Positions 26,927 through 36,719 of a DNA stretch of 64,000 nt are shown piece by piece. A program made the translations under genes and the position numbers. Below the pieces are notes generated by a model. The model was not told the DNA's origin and ran no database searches. It worked only from the letters and a program-made list of their open reading frames with translations. The first letter of the stretch is position 1; each line of letters starts with the position of its first letter. The stretch lies in contig JBFWXN010000005.1 of NCBI GenBank assembly GCA_050187415.1, positions 1 to 64,000 on the forward strand, written 5' to 3'. This stretch comes from Ga0077555 sp050187415. Its GTDB lineage: Bacteria > Pseudomonadota > Alphaproteobacteria > Rhizobiales > Hyphomicrobiaceae.

Positions 26927-27667
26927 ATGTCAGAGGCCATCACCTACCAGTCCAAGGACAATGTCGCTGTCATTACGCTGAACCGTCCGGAGAAGATGAA
27001 CCGGATGGACAACGCGCTCATGGATGGACTTTGCGAGGCATGGCAGCGCTTCGGAGCCTCGGACGATCGGGTAGCGGTGTTGACCGGCGCTGGCACCAAG
27101 GCGTTTTGCGCCGGCGCCGATCTGCAGAATCCGCCGCGTGGCCTCTATCACGGGGTGCCGGGTGTCGGGGTCGCGGTAGACAAGCCCGTTATCGCGGCGG
27201 TGGCCGGCTGGTGCGTCGGTGGCGGAATGGTTCTGACCACCATGTGTGACCTGATGATTTGCGCCGAGAATGCGATCTTCACCTACCCGGAGGTCCGCGT
27301 CGGCTTTTCCGGTGGCCTCATCACCAACCTCGTGACGCGCATCCCGCACAAGATCGCGATGGAGTTGCTGCTGATCGGCGAGCAGATCGACGCAAAGCGC
27401 GCTTACGAAGTGGGATATGCAAACAAAGTCGTTCCGGTCGACCAACTGATGCCGGAAGCGATGGCATGGGCCGCGAAAATTGCCGCCAACGCGCCGCTGC
27501 CGACGCGTGCCTTGAAGACCTGGGCCAACCAGACGCTTCCCAAAGGGCCGACCGAGATCGGTGGCATCGCACGCTACATGACCGACGTGATCGATCATTC
27601 CGACGACTGGATCGAGGGCCGCACGGCGTTCAAGGAGAAGCGGGCGCCAATATTCAAGGGCAAGTGA
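26927..27667 (+). CDS. Enoyl-CoA hydratase/isomerase (crotonase) family protein
   Basis: A 246-residue crotonase. Both oxyanion-hole segments are present: AFCAGADL and AGWCVGGGMVL. Of the two glutamates used by hydratases, the second is kept (TYPEVRVG), but the first, in GGGCEL of rat hydratase, is replaced (GGGMVL). The enzyme may therefore be an isomerase or other crotonase-fold enzyme rather than a true hydratase. GGAGA precedes ATG 26927. It lies between the CoA-transferase and an SDR gene, which fits a beta-oxidation-like route. Confidence 0.9.
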   Translation: MSEAITYQSKDNVAVITLNRPEKMNRMDNALMDGLCEAWQRFGASDDRVAVLTGAGTKAFCAGADLQNPPRGLYHGVPGVGVAVDKPVIAAVAGWCVGGGMVLTTMCDLMICAENAIFTYPEVRVGFSGGLITNLVTRIPHKIAMELLLIGEQIDAKRAYEVGYANKVVPVDQLMPEAMAWAAKIAANAPLPTRALKTWANQTLPKGPTEIGGIARYMTDVIDHSDDWIEGRTAFKEKRAPIFKGK

Positions 27668-27725
27668 GTTTCGCGACAACGCCGGGCAGTGCCGAATAAT
27701 AGAAAATTCAGGCAGGGTGGAAAAC

Positions 27726-28487
27726 ATGCGCTTTCAAGACCAGGGCATCGTACTGACGGGCGGCGGCAGTGGCATCGGTCGCGAGACGGCGATCGAGTTC
27801 GCGAAGGAGGGGGGCGTCGTCGCGGTCTCCGACATCGATCAACGCGGCGCCGAACGGACCGTCGAGGAGATCACTGCGGCGGGAGGGCGTGCGCACGCAT
27901 TTCCTCTCGATACCACCGATCCGAAAGCCGTGCAGACGACGTTCGACGCCATCGAGCGTCGCCTCGGCCGCCTCGACGTCCTCGTCAACAGCGCCGGCAT
28001 TCGCGAGATCAAGCCGATCGTCGAGCTTTCCTACGAGGAGTGGAGCCGGGTCATCAACGTCAATCTGACCGGCGTCTTCCTCACATCGCAAGCGTTCGTC
28101 CAGCGTGTCGTCAAGGCCGGGAAGCCGGCGGCCATCGTCAATCTGGCCTCGACGCTCGGCGTCACGGCAGCTCCCAACCGGCCCGCCTACACCGCCTCGA
28201 AGCACGGCGTCGTGGGGCTCACCAAGGAAATGGGGCTCGAACTCGGCACCAGCAACATTCGCGTCAATGCGGTTGGTCCAGGCGTTACGCGTACGGCTCT
28301 GACGGAGCGCTACTTCCAGGATCCCGCCATGGCCGAGACGGTGAAATCGGTGCACGCCATGAACCGTTGGGGTGAGGCTCGCGAGATTGCCCGCGCCATC
28401 CTTTTCCTGGCGTCGGATGATGCCAGCTTCATTACCGGCACGACGCTGGTGGTCGATGGAGGCTGGACGGCCGGCAAGAAGATGTGA
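27726..28487 (+). CDS. SDR-family oxidoreductase (FabG-like)
   Basis: A 253-residue short-chain dehydrogenase: TGGGSGIGRE cofactor loop, NSAGIREIK, catalytic Ser in NLASTLGV, YTASKHG with the Tyr-Lys pair, and the FabG-like end GTTLVVDGGW. In this position it could oxidise the 3-hydroxyacyl-CoA made by the preceding crotonase. That is inference. GGTGG five bases before ATG 27726 supports the start; GTG 27717 would add three residues. It closes the plus-strand run and is convergent with maeB. Confidence 0.88.
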   Translation: MRFQDQGIVLTGGGSGIGRETAIEFAKEGGVVAVSDIDQRGAERTVEEITAAGGRAHAFPLDTTDPKAVQTTFDAIERRLGRLDVLVNSAGIREIKPIVELSYEEWSRVINVNLTGVFLTSQAFVQRVVKAGKPAAIVNLASTLGVTAAPNRPAYTASKHGVVGLTKEMGLELGTSNIRVNAVGPGVTRTALTERYFQDPAMAETVKSVHAMNRWGEAREIARAILFLASDDASFITGTTLVVDGGWTAGKKM

Positions 28488-28588
28488 CGCCGCGAGGCCA
28501 AGGCCAACCCACCGATCGGCGCTGGCGTTGGCCGCTCACCCAACCGCCCGGGTCACTTTCGAGGGCACTCTGCTTTGTTGGCGACGCC

Positions 28589-30883
28589 TCACAGTTCGCC
28601 GGCGGCACGGGCGGCATCGACGACGGCCACGGCTGCCATGTTCAGAAGACCGCGCACCGTTACCGATGGCGTGACGATGTGAACGGGTTTTGCCGCGCCG
28701 AGCAGGATCGGGCCGATGGCGACGCTTCCCGACACGACCTTCAGGAGATTGAAGGCGATGTTGGCCGCGTCCACGCCTGGTGCGATCAGCAGATTGGCGG
28801 CGCCGCCGAGCCGGGAGCGCGGAAACATTTCCTCGCGAATGAAGGAAGAAAGCGCGGCATCTGCCTGCATCTCGCCCTCGACCTCGAGTTCCGGCGCCCA
28901 GTCCATGAGCGAGCCGAGGACGTCCCGCATCTTTTGTGCAGATGGCGTGGTCTCGCTGCCGAAGCTCGAGTGTGACAGCAGGGCGACCTTCGGCTCGATG
29001 CCGAAGCGGCGCACGACGTCTGCCGCCAGCAATGTGATCTCGGCGAGTTGCTCGGCCGGCGGGTCGTAGGTGACGTGTGTATCGGCGATGAAGAGTGGCC
29101 CCGTCGGAAGGATCATGGCCGAGAGGGCGGCGAAACCACGTACTCCGGACTGCCGACCGATGACCTGCGAGACATGCCGAAGCTGGGTGAGGTAGCGCCC
29201 AACCGCGCCGCAAATCATCGCGTCGGCGTCGCCGCGCTTCAGCAGCAGCCCCGCGACGACCGTCGATCCGTTGCGGACCACGCGCTGGGCGTGTGACGGA
29301 GAGACGCCGCGGCGCTCCACCAACTGATGATATTCCTCGGTCAGCTCTGGCGTGCGAGGGTCAGTCGCGAGATCGAAAACTTCCACATCCTGCCCGATGC
29401 GCATACGCAAGCCGAGGTGCGTGATCGAGCGCGCGATGGCATCACGCGGCCCGACGAGAATGGGACGTGCCAGCCGTTCGGCGACAACCTGCTGGGCGCA
29501 TTGGAGCACATAAGGATGATCGCCCTCTGCGAAGATCAGCCGCTTTCGCGTCGCCTCGGAGGCGCGTCGCGCCGCATCGAACACCGGCCGCATGACGAAG
29601 CCCGAACGGTAAACGAAGCCGTTCAACTTGTGCCGGTAGCTGTCGAAATCGGAGATGGGGCGGGTCGCGACGCCGGACTCCATGGCGGCCCTGGCGACAG
29701 CGGGGGCGATCTCGGTGATGAGCCGCGGATCGAACGGTTTCGGCAGGATGTAGTCGCGGCCGAAGACGAAGGTTTCGGCGCCGTAGGCTGCCAGCACGAT
29801 GTCGGACGCTTCGCTCTCGGCAATGCCGGCGAGCGCGGTGACGGCTGCCGCCTTCATCTCCTCGTTGATGCTGGTCGCGCCCGCGTCGAGGGCTCCGCGG
29901 AAGATGAAGGGAAAGCACAGCACATTGTTGATCTGGTTCGCGTAGTCGGTCCGTCCGGTCGCGATGACGGCATCGTCCCGGACGGCACGCACGTCTTCGG
30001 GCAATATCTCGGGTGTCGGGTTGGCAAGGGCGAAAATCAGCGGCTTTTGGGCCATGGAGGCCACCATCTCGCGGGTGACGACGCGGGCCGCCGAGAGGCC
30101 GAGCAACACATCCGCGCCCCTGATGGCATCGGCGAGCGTGCGCCATTCGGTCTCGCGGGCGTAGGCATCCATATAGGGGTTCATGGCCTCGTTGCGGCCT
30201 TTGTAGACGACACCCTTGAGATCGGTCAGCGTGACGTTCTCGCGCCGAAGGCCGAGAGTCACCAGCAGATTGACGCAGGCGAGTGCGGCCGCTCCCGCTC
30301 CTGAGGTGACGAGGCGCACGTCATCGATTTTTTTGCCGACGACTTTCAGGCCGTTCAAAATGCCGGCCGCGACGACAATCGCGGTGCCGTGCTGGTCGTC
30401 GTGGAAGACCGGGATGTTCATGCGCGCGCGCAGGCGTTTCTCGATCTCGAAGCACTCGGGCGCCTTGATGTCCTCGAGGTTGATCCCGCCGAACGTCGGT
30501 TCCAGCCGGGCGACGGCCTCGACGAACGGCTCCACCTCGCGCTCGTCGACCTCGATGTCGTAGACGTCGATGCCGGCGAACTTCTTGAACAGCACCGCCT
30601 TGCCTTCCATCACCGGTTTGGAGGCGAGGGGACCGATGTCGCCAAGGCCGAGCACGGCCGTGCCGTTGGTGATGACGCCGACGAGATTGCCACGCGCAGT
30701 GTACCTGGCAACCTTCGCAGGGTCCTCCGCAATCGCCTCGCAGGCATAAGCGACGCCTGGGCTGTAGGCCAGGGCCAGGTCCGCCTGATTGGCGAGCGGT
30801 TTGGTCGGCTGGATGGCTATTTTGCCCGGCGGATCGGCCTCGTGGTAGTCGAGGGCGGCGCGTTCGGTATTGTCGTCGGGCAT
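28589..30883 (-). CDS. maeB: NADP-dependent malic enzyme with phosphotransacetylase-like domain (MaeB type)
   Basis: Decarboxylates malate to pyruvate with NADP in the cytoplasm. The 764 residues fall in two parts: malic enzyme domain (about 1-430; AYSPGVAYACEAIAEDP, GINLEDIKAPECFEIE, FHDDQHGTAIV) and a C-terminal phosphotransacetylase-like domain (about 440-764; LPTGPLFIADTHVTYDP, LLSHSSFGS), which is regulatory in known MaeB proteins. ATG 30883 begins the family start; an upstream extension of the frame is not needed. It is divergent from the E1-type gene, a second enzyme around 2-oxo acids and the TCA cycle. Confidence 0.95.
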   Translation of the reverse strand: MPDDNTERAALDYHEADPPGKIAIQPTKPLANQADLALAYSPGVAYACEAIAEDPAKVARYTARGNLVGVITNGTAVLGLGDIGPLASKPVMEGKAVLFKKFAGIDVYDIEVDEREVEPFVEAVARLEPTFGGINLEDIKAPECFEIEKRLRARMNIPVFHDDQHGTAIVVAAGILNGLKVVGKKIDDVRLVTSGAGAAALACVNLLVTLGLRRENVTLTDLKGVVYKGRNEAMNPYMDAYARETEWRTLADAIRGADVLLGLSAARVVTREMVASMAQKPLIFALANPTPEILPEDVRAVRDDAVIATGRTDYANQINNVLCFPFIFRGALDAGATSINEEMKAAAVTALAGIAESEASDIVLAAYGAETFVFGRDYILPKPFDPRLITEIAPAVARAAMESGVATRPISDFDSYRHKLNGFVYRSGFVMRPVFDAARRASEATRKRLIFAEGDHPYVLQCAQQVVAERLARPILVGPRDAIARSITHLGLRMRIGQDVEVFDLATDPRTPELTEEYHQLVERRGVSPSHAQRVVRNGSTVVAGLLLKRGDADAMICGAVGRYLTQLRHVSQVIGRQSGVRGFAALSAMILPTGPLFIADTHVTYDPPAEQLAEITLLAADVVRRFGIEPKVALLSHSSFGSETTPSAQKMRDVLGSLMDWAPELEVEGEMQADAALSSFIREEMFPRSRLGGAANLLIAPGVDAANIAFNLLKVVSGSVAIGPILLGAAKPVHIVTPSVTVRGLLNMAAVAVVDAARAAGEL

Positions 30884-31058
30884 GGGGCCTCGCGAAATTG
30901 AAGAGCGTTGGGACTTTAGCCTCGACTGTCGGTCTCGGCCACACTCCGGCATCGCCCGGCAGACCTTGGCGCGGCCCGCGATGGACGACGTCGGGCAGCA
31001 CACCTAGATTGCCGCCCGACGCGCCGGGCGCAATGAGCCATCCGAAGGTCACGCATTC

Positions 31059-33698
31059 ATGAACGAGCACCTGAGCCAGCCAGAGCCCGACGACGACGGG
31101 CATGCCGTGAGCGAGCCGTTTTTCGGCATCGGCGATCCGGGTGCACTCGAAGCGTTCTTCACGGAGGAGAGCAGCGACAAGGCCCCGCGGCGGAGGCGTG
31201 TCGCGGTCGGCAACGGCGGGGCCGAGGTGGCGCTGATCGAGGCCTACCGCGCGCGAGGCTTTTTGAAGGCCCGGCCCGACCCCTTGCGGCTCGCAAAGCC
31301 GGTCGATGTGCCCGAGCTCTCGCCTTTGCAATACGGCCTTGCTCCCCAGGTTGCGGCGCCGCTGGTGGCGCGTCTGGAGCGCGCCTACTGCGGCTCGATC
31401 GGCTGGGAGATCGGGCATATCCACGACGCCGTTCGCCGCGCCTGGCTGGCGGGCGAAGCCGAGGCCACGGAGACCGGACCGGACGAGGCGACGTCCCGGC
31501 GCTTGCTTGCGCTGCTGGCGAGGGCAACGGCTTTTGAAGCGGGTCTCGCGCAACGCTATCCCGGAGGCCGGTTGTTCGGCCTCGGCGGAGCGGAGACGTT
31601 TCTCGTGGCCATCGAGACGGTTCTCGCCGAGAGCGCCCAGCTCGGCGTCGAGGAAACCGTGGTCGGCGGCATGCACCGGGGCCGCTTCAGCCTTCTCGCC
31701 AATGTGCTTGGCAAGCCGATCAACCAGATGGTCGCGGAGATCCTGGGGCAGCCTGCCGTGCCGGAGGGCATCGCCTGCTCGTCGGACGTCTCGTACCACC
31801 TCGGCCATTCCGGCGATCTCGATGTCGCGGGCATGCGAATGCACGTGTCGGTATCGGCGCACCCGTCGCACTTGCAGTTGGCGCCGGTCATCTCGCAAGG
31901 GCGGGCGCGGGCCAAGCAGGCGATGCGCGGTGCAGGCGGACGGCAAGCGGTGCTACCGCTGCTGCTGCACACGGACGCGAGCTTTGCCGGTCAAGGTCTG
32001 GTGGCCGAGATGCTGCAGCTTTCGGGCGTCGAACCATTCGACCTGGGCGGCACGATCCATGTCGTGATCAACAATCAACTCGGCTTCACGACCATGCCCG
32101 AGGAGGGGCGAACGGCGCGCGGTGCCACGGACATCGCGCGGCTGATCGAGGCGCCGGTCTTGCACGTCAACGGCGACGACCCGGAAGCGGTCTGGCGCGC
32201 CGGACTTGTCGCCGCCAACTGGAGGGCGACCTTCGGCAGTGACATTCTCATCGATCTCGTGTGCTACCGGCGGCCGGGCCATAACGAGATCGACGAGCCG
32301 CGCTTCACGCAGCCGGAGATGTATCGAGCGGTCGATGCCCTGGCGCCGGTCGACAAGCTTTATGAAAAGGTGCTGGTCGCCCGGGGCATCGACACGGTCG
32401 GCGCCGAATCCGCCCGCACGGCGATGCAGGCCACGATTGCCGCGGCGTTCGCTGGTGCCAAATCGTGGCGCACCAATTCGGCAGACCGGTTCGGGGGAGC
32501 ATGGCGGGGCTTCGAGACGGGCTCGGTCGCGGACATGGTGGCGCCGGTCGTGACCGGCGTCGACAGACCAGCCCTGATCGCCATCGGGCGGGCGATCACC
32601 ATGCCGCCGGCAGATTTCGTCGTCGATCCCAAGGTGCAACGCTTCCTCGACGAGCGTCGTCGCTCGATCGAGGACGGCCAAGGCATCAACTGGGCGACAG
32701 GCGAGGCGCTCGCACTGGCGACACTCGCAGCCGAGGGCACGACTGTGCGCCTCGGCGGACAGGACACGGTGCGCGGGGCGTTCACGCAGCGGCATCTCGA
32801 GGTGCACTGCCAGACGACGGGCAGAAAGCATCTCACGATAGGCCCCGCCGCCGCCCGGGACGTGGCCATCGAGGTGCACAACACGCCCCTGATCGAGCAC
32901 GCGGTCGCCTGTTTCGAGTACGGCCTGTCGATGGCCGATCCGCGCGTGCTCGTCGTCTGGGAGACGCAGTTCGGTGAGTTCCTGAATTACGCGCAGGCGG
33001 TGTTCGACCAGTGCATCGCGTGCGGAGAGGACCGCTGGCAGAGATCGTCCGGACTGGTGATCCTGCTGCCACACGGGCTCGACGGCGGCGGGCCCGATCA
33101 TTCGACGGGACGCCCGGAGCGTTTGCTCGCAGCCTGTGCAGGGGCCAATCTTCAGGTCGTGAACGCTTCGACGCCGGCCAATTTCTTCCATGTCCTGCGC
33201 CGCCAGATCCACCGTCCGTTCCGCAAGCCGCTGGTCGTGCTGTCGCCGAAGGCGCTGCTGCGAACCAAGGCATGCGCGTCGACGCTTGCGGACTTTGCCG
33301 AGGGCACCGGCTTTCGCGCTGTCATCCCGGAGGCGGGCGTGGCCAAGGCGCGTCGCGCCATCATGTGCACCGGCAAGGCCTACTATGAGCTGGCCGAGGC
33401 GCGTTCTGCTCGCGGTTTGGAGAAGGACGTGGCCCTGATCCGGCTGGAGCAGCTCTATCCGCTGCCTGAAGCCGAGATCGCAGCCGCGCTTGCGCCGCAT
33501 GCCGGTGCGGACCTCGTCTGGTGCGAGGAGGAGCCCGAGAACATGGGCTACTTCACGTGGCTCGACCGGCGTCTGGAAAAGATCGCGGGCCGGACGTTCC
33601 GCCGCGCCGGCCGCCCCGCAGCGGCGACGCCCGCGGTCGGCGTGAAATATTGGCACGAGGCCGAGATCAAGGCCTACATCGAGGCGGCACTCGGCTAG
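31059..33698 (+). CDS. 2-oxoglutarate/2-oxoadipate dehydrogenase-type E1 component, short form
   Basis: A thiamine-diphosphate E1 of 879 residues, about 100 shorter than normal SucA. Signature segments are present: GGMHRGRFSLL, VSYHLGHSGD, SAHPSHLQLAPVI, HTDASFAGQGLVAE, HVVINNQLGFTT, HVNGDDPEAVW, CYRRPGHNEIDEPRF, GGQDTVRGAFTQRH and LLPHGLDGGGPDHS. The usual N-terminal segment that contacts the E2 core (YIExLYxxYLxDPxSV-like) is missing and replaced by an Asp/Glu- then Arg-rich stretch. No E2 or E3 gene is adjacent. It may be a paralogue resembling DHTKD1 (2-oxoadipate). The real sucA would be elsewhere. It ends two bases from the convergent hemF stop. Confidence 0.88.
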   Translation: MNEHLSQPEPDDDGHAVSEPFFGIGDPGALEAFFTEESSDKAPRRRRVAVGNGGAEVALIEAYRARGFLKARPDPLRLAKPVDVPELSPLQYGLAPQVAAPLVARLERAYCGSIGWEIGHIHDAVRRAWLAGEAEATETGPDEATSRRLLALLARATAFEAGLAQRYPGGRLFGLGGAETFLVAIETVLAESAQLGVEETVVGGMHRGRFSLLANVLGKPINQMVAEILGQPAVPEGIACSSDVSYHLGHSGDLDVAGMRMHVSVSAHPSHLQLAPVISQGRARAKQAMRGAGGRQAVLPLLLHTDASFAGQGLVAEMLQLSGVEPFDLGGTIHVVINNQLGFTTMPEEGRTARGATDIARLIEAPVLHVNGDDPEAVWRAGLVAANWRATFGSDILIDLVCYRRPGHNEIDEPRFTQPEMYRAVDALAPVDKLYEKVLVARGIDTVGAESARTAMQATIAAAFAGAKSWRTNSADRFGGAWRGFETGSVADMVAPVVTGVDRPALIAIGRAITMPPADFVVDPKVQRFLDERRRSIEDGQGINWATGEALALATLAAEGTTVRLGGQDTVRGAFTQRHLEVHCQTTGRKHLTIGPAAARDVAIEVHNTPLIEHAVACFEYGLSMADPRVLVVWETQFGEFLNYAQAVFDQCIACGEDRWQRSSGLVILLPHGLDGGGPDHSTGRPERLLAACAGANLQVVNASTPANFFHVLRRQIHRPFRKPLVVLSPKALLRTKACASTLADFAEGTGFRAVIPEAGVAKARRAIMCTGKAYYELAEARSARGLEKDVALIRLEQLYPLPEAEIAAALAPHAGADLVWCEEEPENMGYFTWLDRRLEKIAGRTFRRAGRPAAATPAVGVKYWHEAEIKAYIEAALG

Positions 33699-33700
33699 TG

Positions 33701-34609
33701 CTAGGGCCACTTCACCACGGGCGGCATCGACGACAGGATCGAAGCGACATTGCCGCCGGTCTTCAAGCCGAACACGGTGCCGCGATCGTAGAGGAGGTTG
33801 AACTCGACGTAACGGCCGCGCCGGATCAGTTGCTCCTCGCGCTCGGCCGGCGTCCACGGCTTGCCGAAGTTGGCGCGGACCAGGCGGGGATAGATGTCGG
33901 CGAAGGCGCGGCCGACGGCTTGCGAGAAGCGAAGCCCGGTCTCCCATCCGCCCTCCGCTTCCGTCGGCGTGAGATAATCATAAAATATGCCCCCGGTGCC
34001 GCGCGTTTCCCTGCGATGGGGAAGATAGAAATACTCGTCGCACCATTCCTTGTATCGGTCGTAGTCGACGGGCTTGCCGAAGCCTTGGCATGCGGTCTTC
34101 AGAGCCGCGTGGAAGGCGATCGTATCAGCGTCCGCCTGCGAGCGGCGGACGTCGAGCACCGGGGTGAGATCCGCTCCGCCGCCGAACCACCACTTGGTCG
34201 TCGCCACCATACGTGTGTTCATGTGTACGGCCGGAACGTGCGGGTTGTGCAAATGGGCGATCAGCGACACGCCGGAGGCCCAGAAGCGGGGATCTTCCTC
34301 GGCGCCGGGAATCTGCTTTCGGAACTCCGGCGCGAATTCGCCGAACACGGTCGACGTGTGCACGCCCACCTTTTCAAAGACGCGGCCCGTCATCATCGCC
34401 ATGCGTCCGCCGCCTCCGGGCTGGCCCGTGTGGTCCGTGCGTTCCCAAGGCGTGAAGACGAAGCGGCCGGCCGCACGATCCGACAGCGGTGCGCCGGCAG
34501 GCAGGTCGTCCTCCAGCCGCTCGAATGCGGGGCAGATGACATGGTCGCGCAGTTCCTCGAACCAGGCGCGCGCGGCGGCTTTCTGCGTTCTCAGATGATC
34601 GTCCGGCAT
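33701..34609 (-). CDS. hemF: Coproporphyrinogen III oxidase, oxygen-dependent
   Basis: Catalyses the oxygen-dependent decarboxylation of coproporphyrinogen III to protoporphyrinogen IX in heme synthesis. The 302-residue protein is full length and carries the family blocks VHTSTVFGEFAPEFRKQIPG, NPHVPAVHMNTRM, WWFGGGADLTP, WCDEYFYLPHR and GTGGIFYDYL, and the end GRYVEFNLLYDRGTVFGL. This implies an aerobic route; hemN is not in the window. It starts at ATG 34609, divergent from the ABC exporter. Confidence 0.97.
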   Translation of the reverse strand: MPDDHLRTQKAAARAWFEELRDHVICPAFERLEDDLPAGAPLSDRAAGRFVFTPWERTDHTGQPGGGGRMAMMTGRVFEKVGVHTSTVFGEFAPEFRKQIPGAEEDPRFWASGVSLIAHLHNPHVPAVHMNTRMVATTKWWFGGGADLTPVLDVRRSQADADTIAFHAALKTACQGFGKPVDYDRYKEWCDEYFYLPHRRETRGTGGIFYDYLTPTEAEGGWETGLRFSQAVGRAFADIYPRLVRANFGKPWTPAEREEQLIRRGRYVEFNLLYDRGTVFGLKTGGNVASILSSMPPVVKWP

Positions 34610-34816
34610 GGCGGGCCTCTTGATTTATGGCCGGTTTCGGCCTAGCTCACCATAACTGCGAGCGCCTGACACCGGCAGTGACACGCGTCATTGTGGCGTC
34701 CCTTTTGAGGGATAGGCGGTCTCAAATCCAGAGCTGTTGCGATCCGAGCGCCCGGCGGCCCAGCGAGGCCGGTTGACGTGGGGCTTGTCCGATCGGCCCA
34801 ACCCGTTCGAGGCTTC

Positions 34817-36694
34817 ATGTTCCGCTGGTTCGAGACGCGCATCGACGCCTTCCCCGATGATCAACCCGAGAGACCGCCCGCGCGGCTGTTCGATTTCTAC
34901 TGGTACTACGTCAAGCCAGTCTGGCCGGTGTTCCTGGTCCTTCTGGTTGTGGGGGCGATCGGATCGCTGATCGAGGTTGCACTGTTCGCCTTCATCGGGT
35001 CGCTGGTCGACCTCATGCGGACGGCGAAAACGCCGGCGACATTCTTCTCCGATCACGGCGTGACGCTCGCCTCGATGGGCTTCGTCGCACTGGTGCTTCG
35101 ACCTCTGGTGTCGACGACGCACGACCTCATCAAGAACCAGATCATCTCGGGCCCGTTCACCACGCGGATACGCTGGCTGACGCACCGCTATGTGCTGCGC
35201 CAGAGCCTCGGTTTCTTCCAGAACGACTTCGCCGGGCGGGTTGCCAACAAGGTGATGCAGACCGGTCCGGCATTGCGCGAGTCGGTCGTCCAGGTGGTCG
35301 ACGCCGTCTGGTATGTGGCGGTCTACTGGACGGGCGCGCTCGTTCTCTTCGCGCAGGCCGACTGGCGGCTGACCCTGCCGCTGCTCGCGTGGCTGGTGGC
35401 TTACGGCTTCGCGATCGTGCATTTCGTGCCACGCATCAAGAAGGCCTCGACGGAGGCCTCCGAGGCCCGTTCGATGCTGATGGGCCGCATCGTCGACAGC
35501 TACACCAACGTGCTCACGGTAAAGCTCTTCGCGCACGCCGATCGGGAAGATGGTTACGCGCGCCAGGGCCTCGCCGAGCAGATGGGCAAGTGGCAGGTCT
35601 CGCTGCGGTTGCTCACGATGCTGGAACTCGTCCTCTACACGATGAACGGGGTGCTGCTCGTTTCGGCAACAGCGCTCGCGCTGTGGCTGTGGACCGGCGA
35701 CTTGATCACCATCGGTGCGATCGCGCTGGCGACGGGTCTCGTGATCCGCATCGTCAACATGTCGGGCTGGGTGCTGTTCACGGTTGCCGGCATCTTCGAG
35801 AACATCGGCGTCGTCCAAGAAGGCGTCGAGACGATCTCGCGCGCCAACGATGTGGTCGACGAGCCGAATGCGCGCGCGCTCCAGGTAACCCGTGGCGAGA
35901 TCCGCTTCGAACGCATCCGGTTCAACTACGGCCTCTCGGCCTTGCCGGTGGATAGCGACGGTGACCCGAAGCTGAGGCCGCGCGTCATCCGCGATCTGTC
36001 GCTGACCATCCGACCGGGAGAGAAGGTGGGCCTCGTCGGCCGTTCGGGCGCCGGCAAATCGACGCTCGTCAATTTGCTGCTGCGCTTCTACGACCTCGAG
36101 AGCGGCCAAATATCGATCGACGGGCAGGACATCCGGCAGGTCACGCAGGAATCGCTGAGGTCGGCGATCGGTATGGTCACGCAGGACACATCCCTCCTGC
36201 ACCGGTCGATCCGCCACAACATCCTCTATGGCCGCCCGGATGCCGGCGAAGAGCTGGCCATCGAGGCCGCACGTCGCGCCGAGGCGCATGACTTTGTGGT
36301 CAACGCCTCCGATATGAAGGGCCGGCTCGGGTACGATGCCCACGTCGGCGAGCGAGGCGTGAAGCTGTCGGGCGGGCAACGCCAGCGGGTCGCGATCGCG
36401 CGTGTTCTTCTGAAGGATGCACCGATCCTCGTTCTCGACGAGGCGACGAGTGCGCTCGATTCGGAAGCCGAGGCCGCCATCCAGGAGCAACTGTTCAACT
36501 TGATGCAAGGCAAGACGGTGATCGCGATCGCGCATCGTCTGTCGACGATCGCCGCCATGGATCGCCTCGTGATCATGGATGAAGGCGCCATCGTCGAACA
36601 GGGAAGCCATGCGGAGCTGATCCAGCGCGGCGGGCTCTATGCCGAGTTGTGGGCGCGGCAGTCGGGTGGATTTCTCGCGGACGCCGCGGAGTAG
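34817..36694 (+). CDS. ABC exporter, fused permease and ATPase
   Basis: A half-transporter of 625 residues: soluble N-terminus, six membrane helices (about 30-330, for example PVFLVLLVVGAIGSLIEVAL), then the nucleotide-binding domain with Walker A GRSGAGKS, Q-loop near MVTQDTS, signature LSGGQRQR and Walker B ILVLDEATSALDS, then HRLSTI. It should work as a homodimer. MsbA-like and multidrug or peptide exporters share this plan and the cargo is unknown. ATG 34817 has GAGG at five bases; the frame upstream adds 13 residues. Confidence 0.93.
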   Translation: MFRWFETRIDAFPDDQPERPPARLFDFYWYYVKPVWPVFLVLLVVGAIGSLIEVALFAFIGSLVDLMRTAKTPATFFSDHGVTLASMGFVALVLRPLVSTTHDLIKNQIISGPFTTRIRWLTHRYVLRQSLGFFQNDFAGRVANKVMQTGPALRESVVQVVDAVWYVAVYWTGALVLFAQADWRLTLPLLAWLVAYGFAIVHFVPRIKKASTEASEARSMLMGRIVDSYTNVLTVKLFAHADREDGYARQGLAEQMGKWQVSLRLLTMLELVLYTMNGVLLVSATALALWLWTGDLITIGAIALATGLVIRIVNMSGWVLFTVAGIFENIGVVQEGVETISRANDVVDEPNARALQVTRGEIRFERIRFNYGLSALPVDSDGDPKLRPRVIRDLSLTIRPGEKVGLVGRSGAGKSTLVNLLLRFYDLESGQISIDGQDIRQVTQESLRSAIGMVTQDTSLLHRSIRHNILYGRPDAGEELAIEAARRAEAHDFVVNASDMKGRLGYDAHVGERGVKLSGGQRQRVAIARVLLKDAPILVLDEATSALDSEAEAAIQEQLFNLMQGKTVIAIAHRLSTIAAMDRLVIMDEGAIVEQGSHAELIQRGGLYAELWARQSGGFLADAAE

Positions 36695-36719
36695 AGCCTT
36701 CGCCGGAGAGGTCTGTCTC

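Noticed and set aside
24082..26943. Long minus-strand frames opposite the monooxygenase and CoA-transferase genes
   Set aside because: They are out-of-frame mirrors of the plus-strand genes with low-complexity Arg/His-rich sequence.
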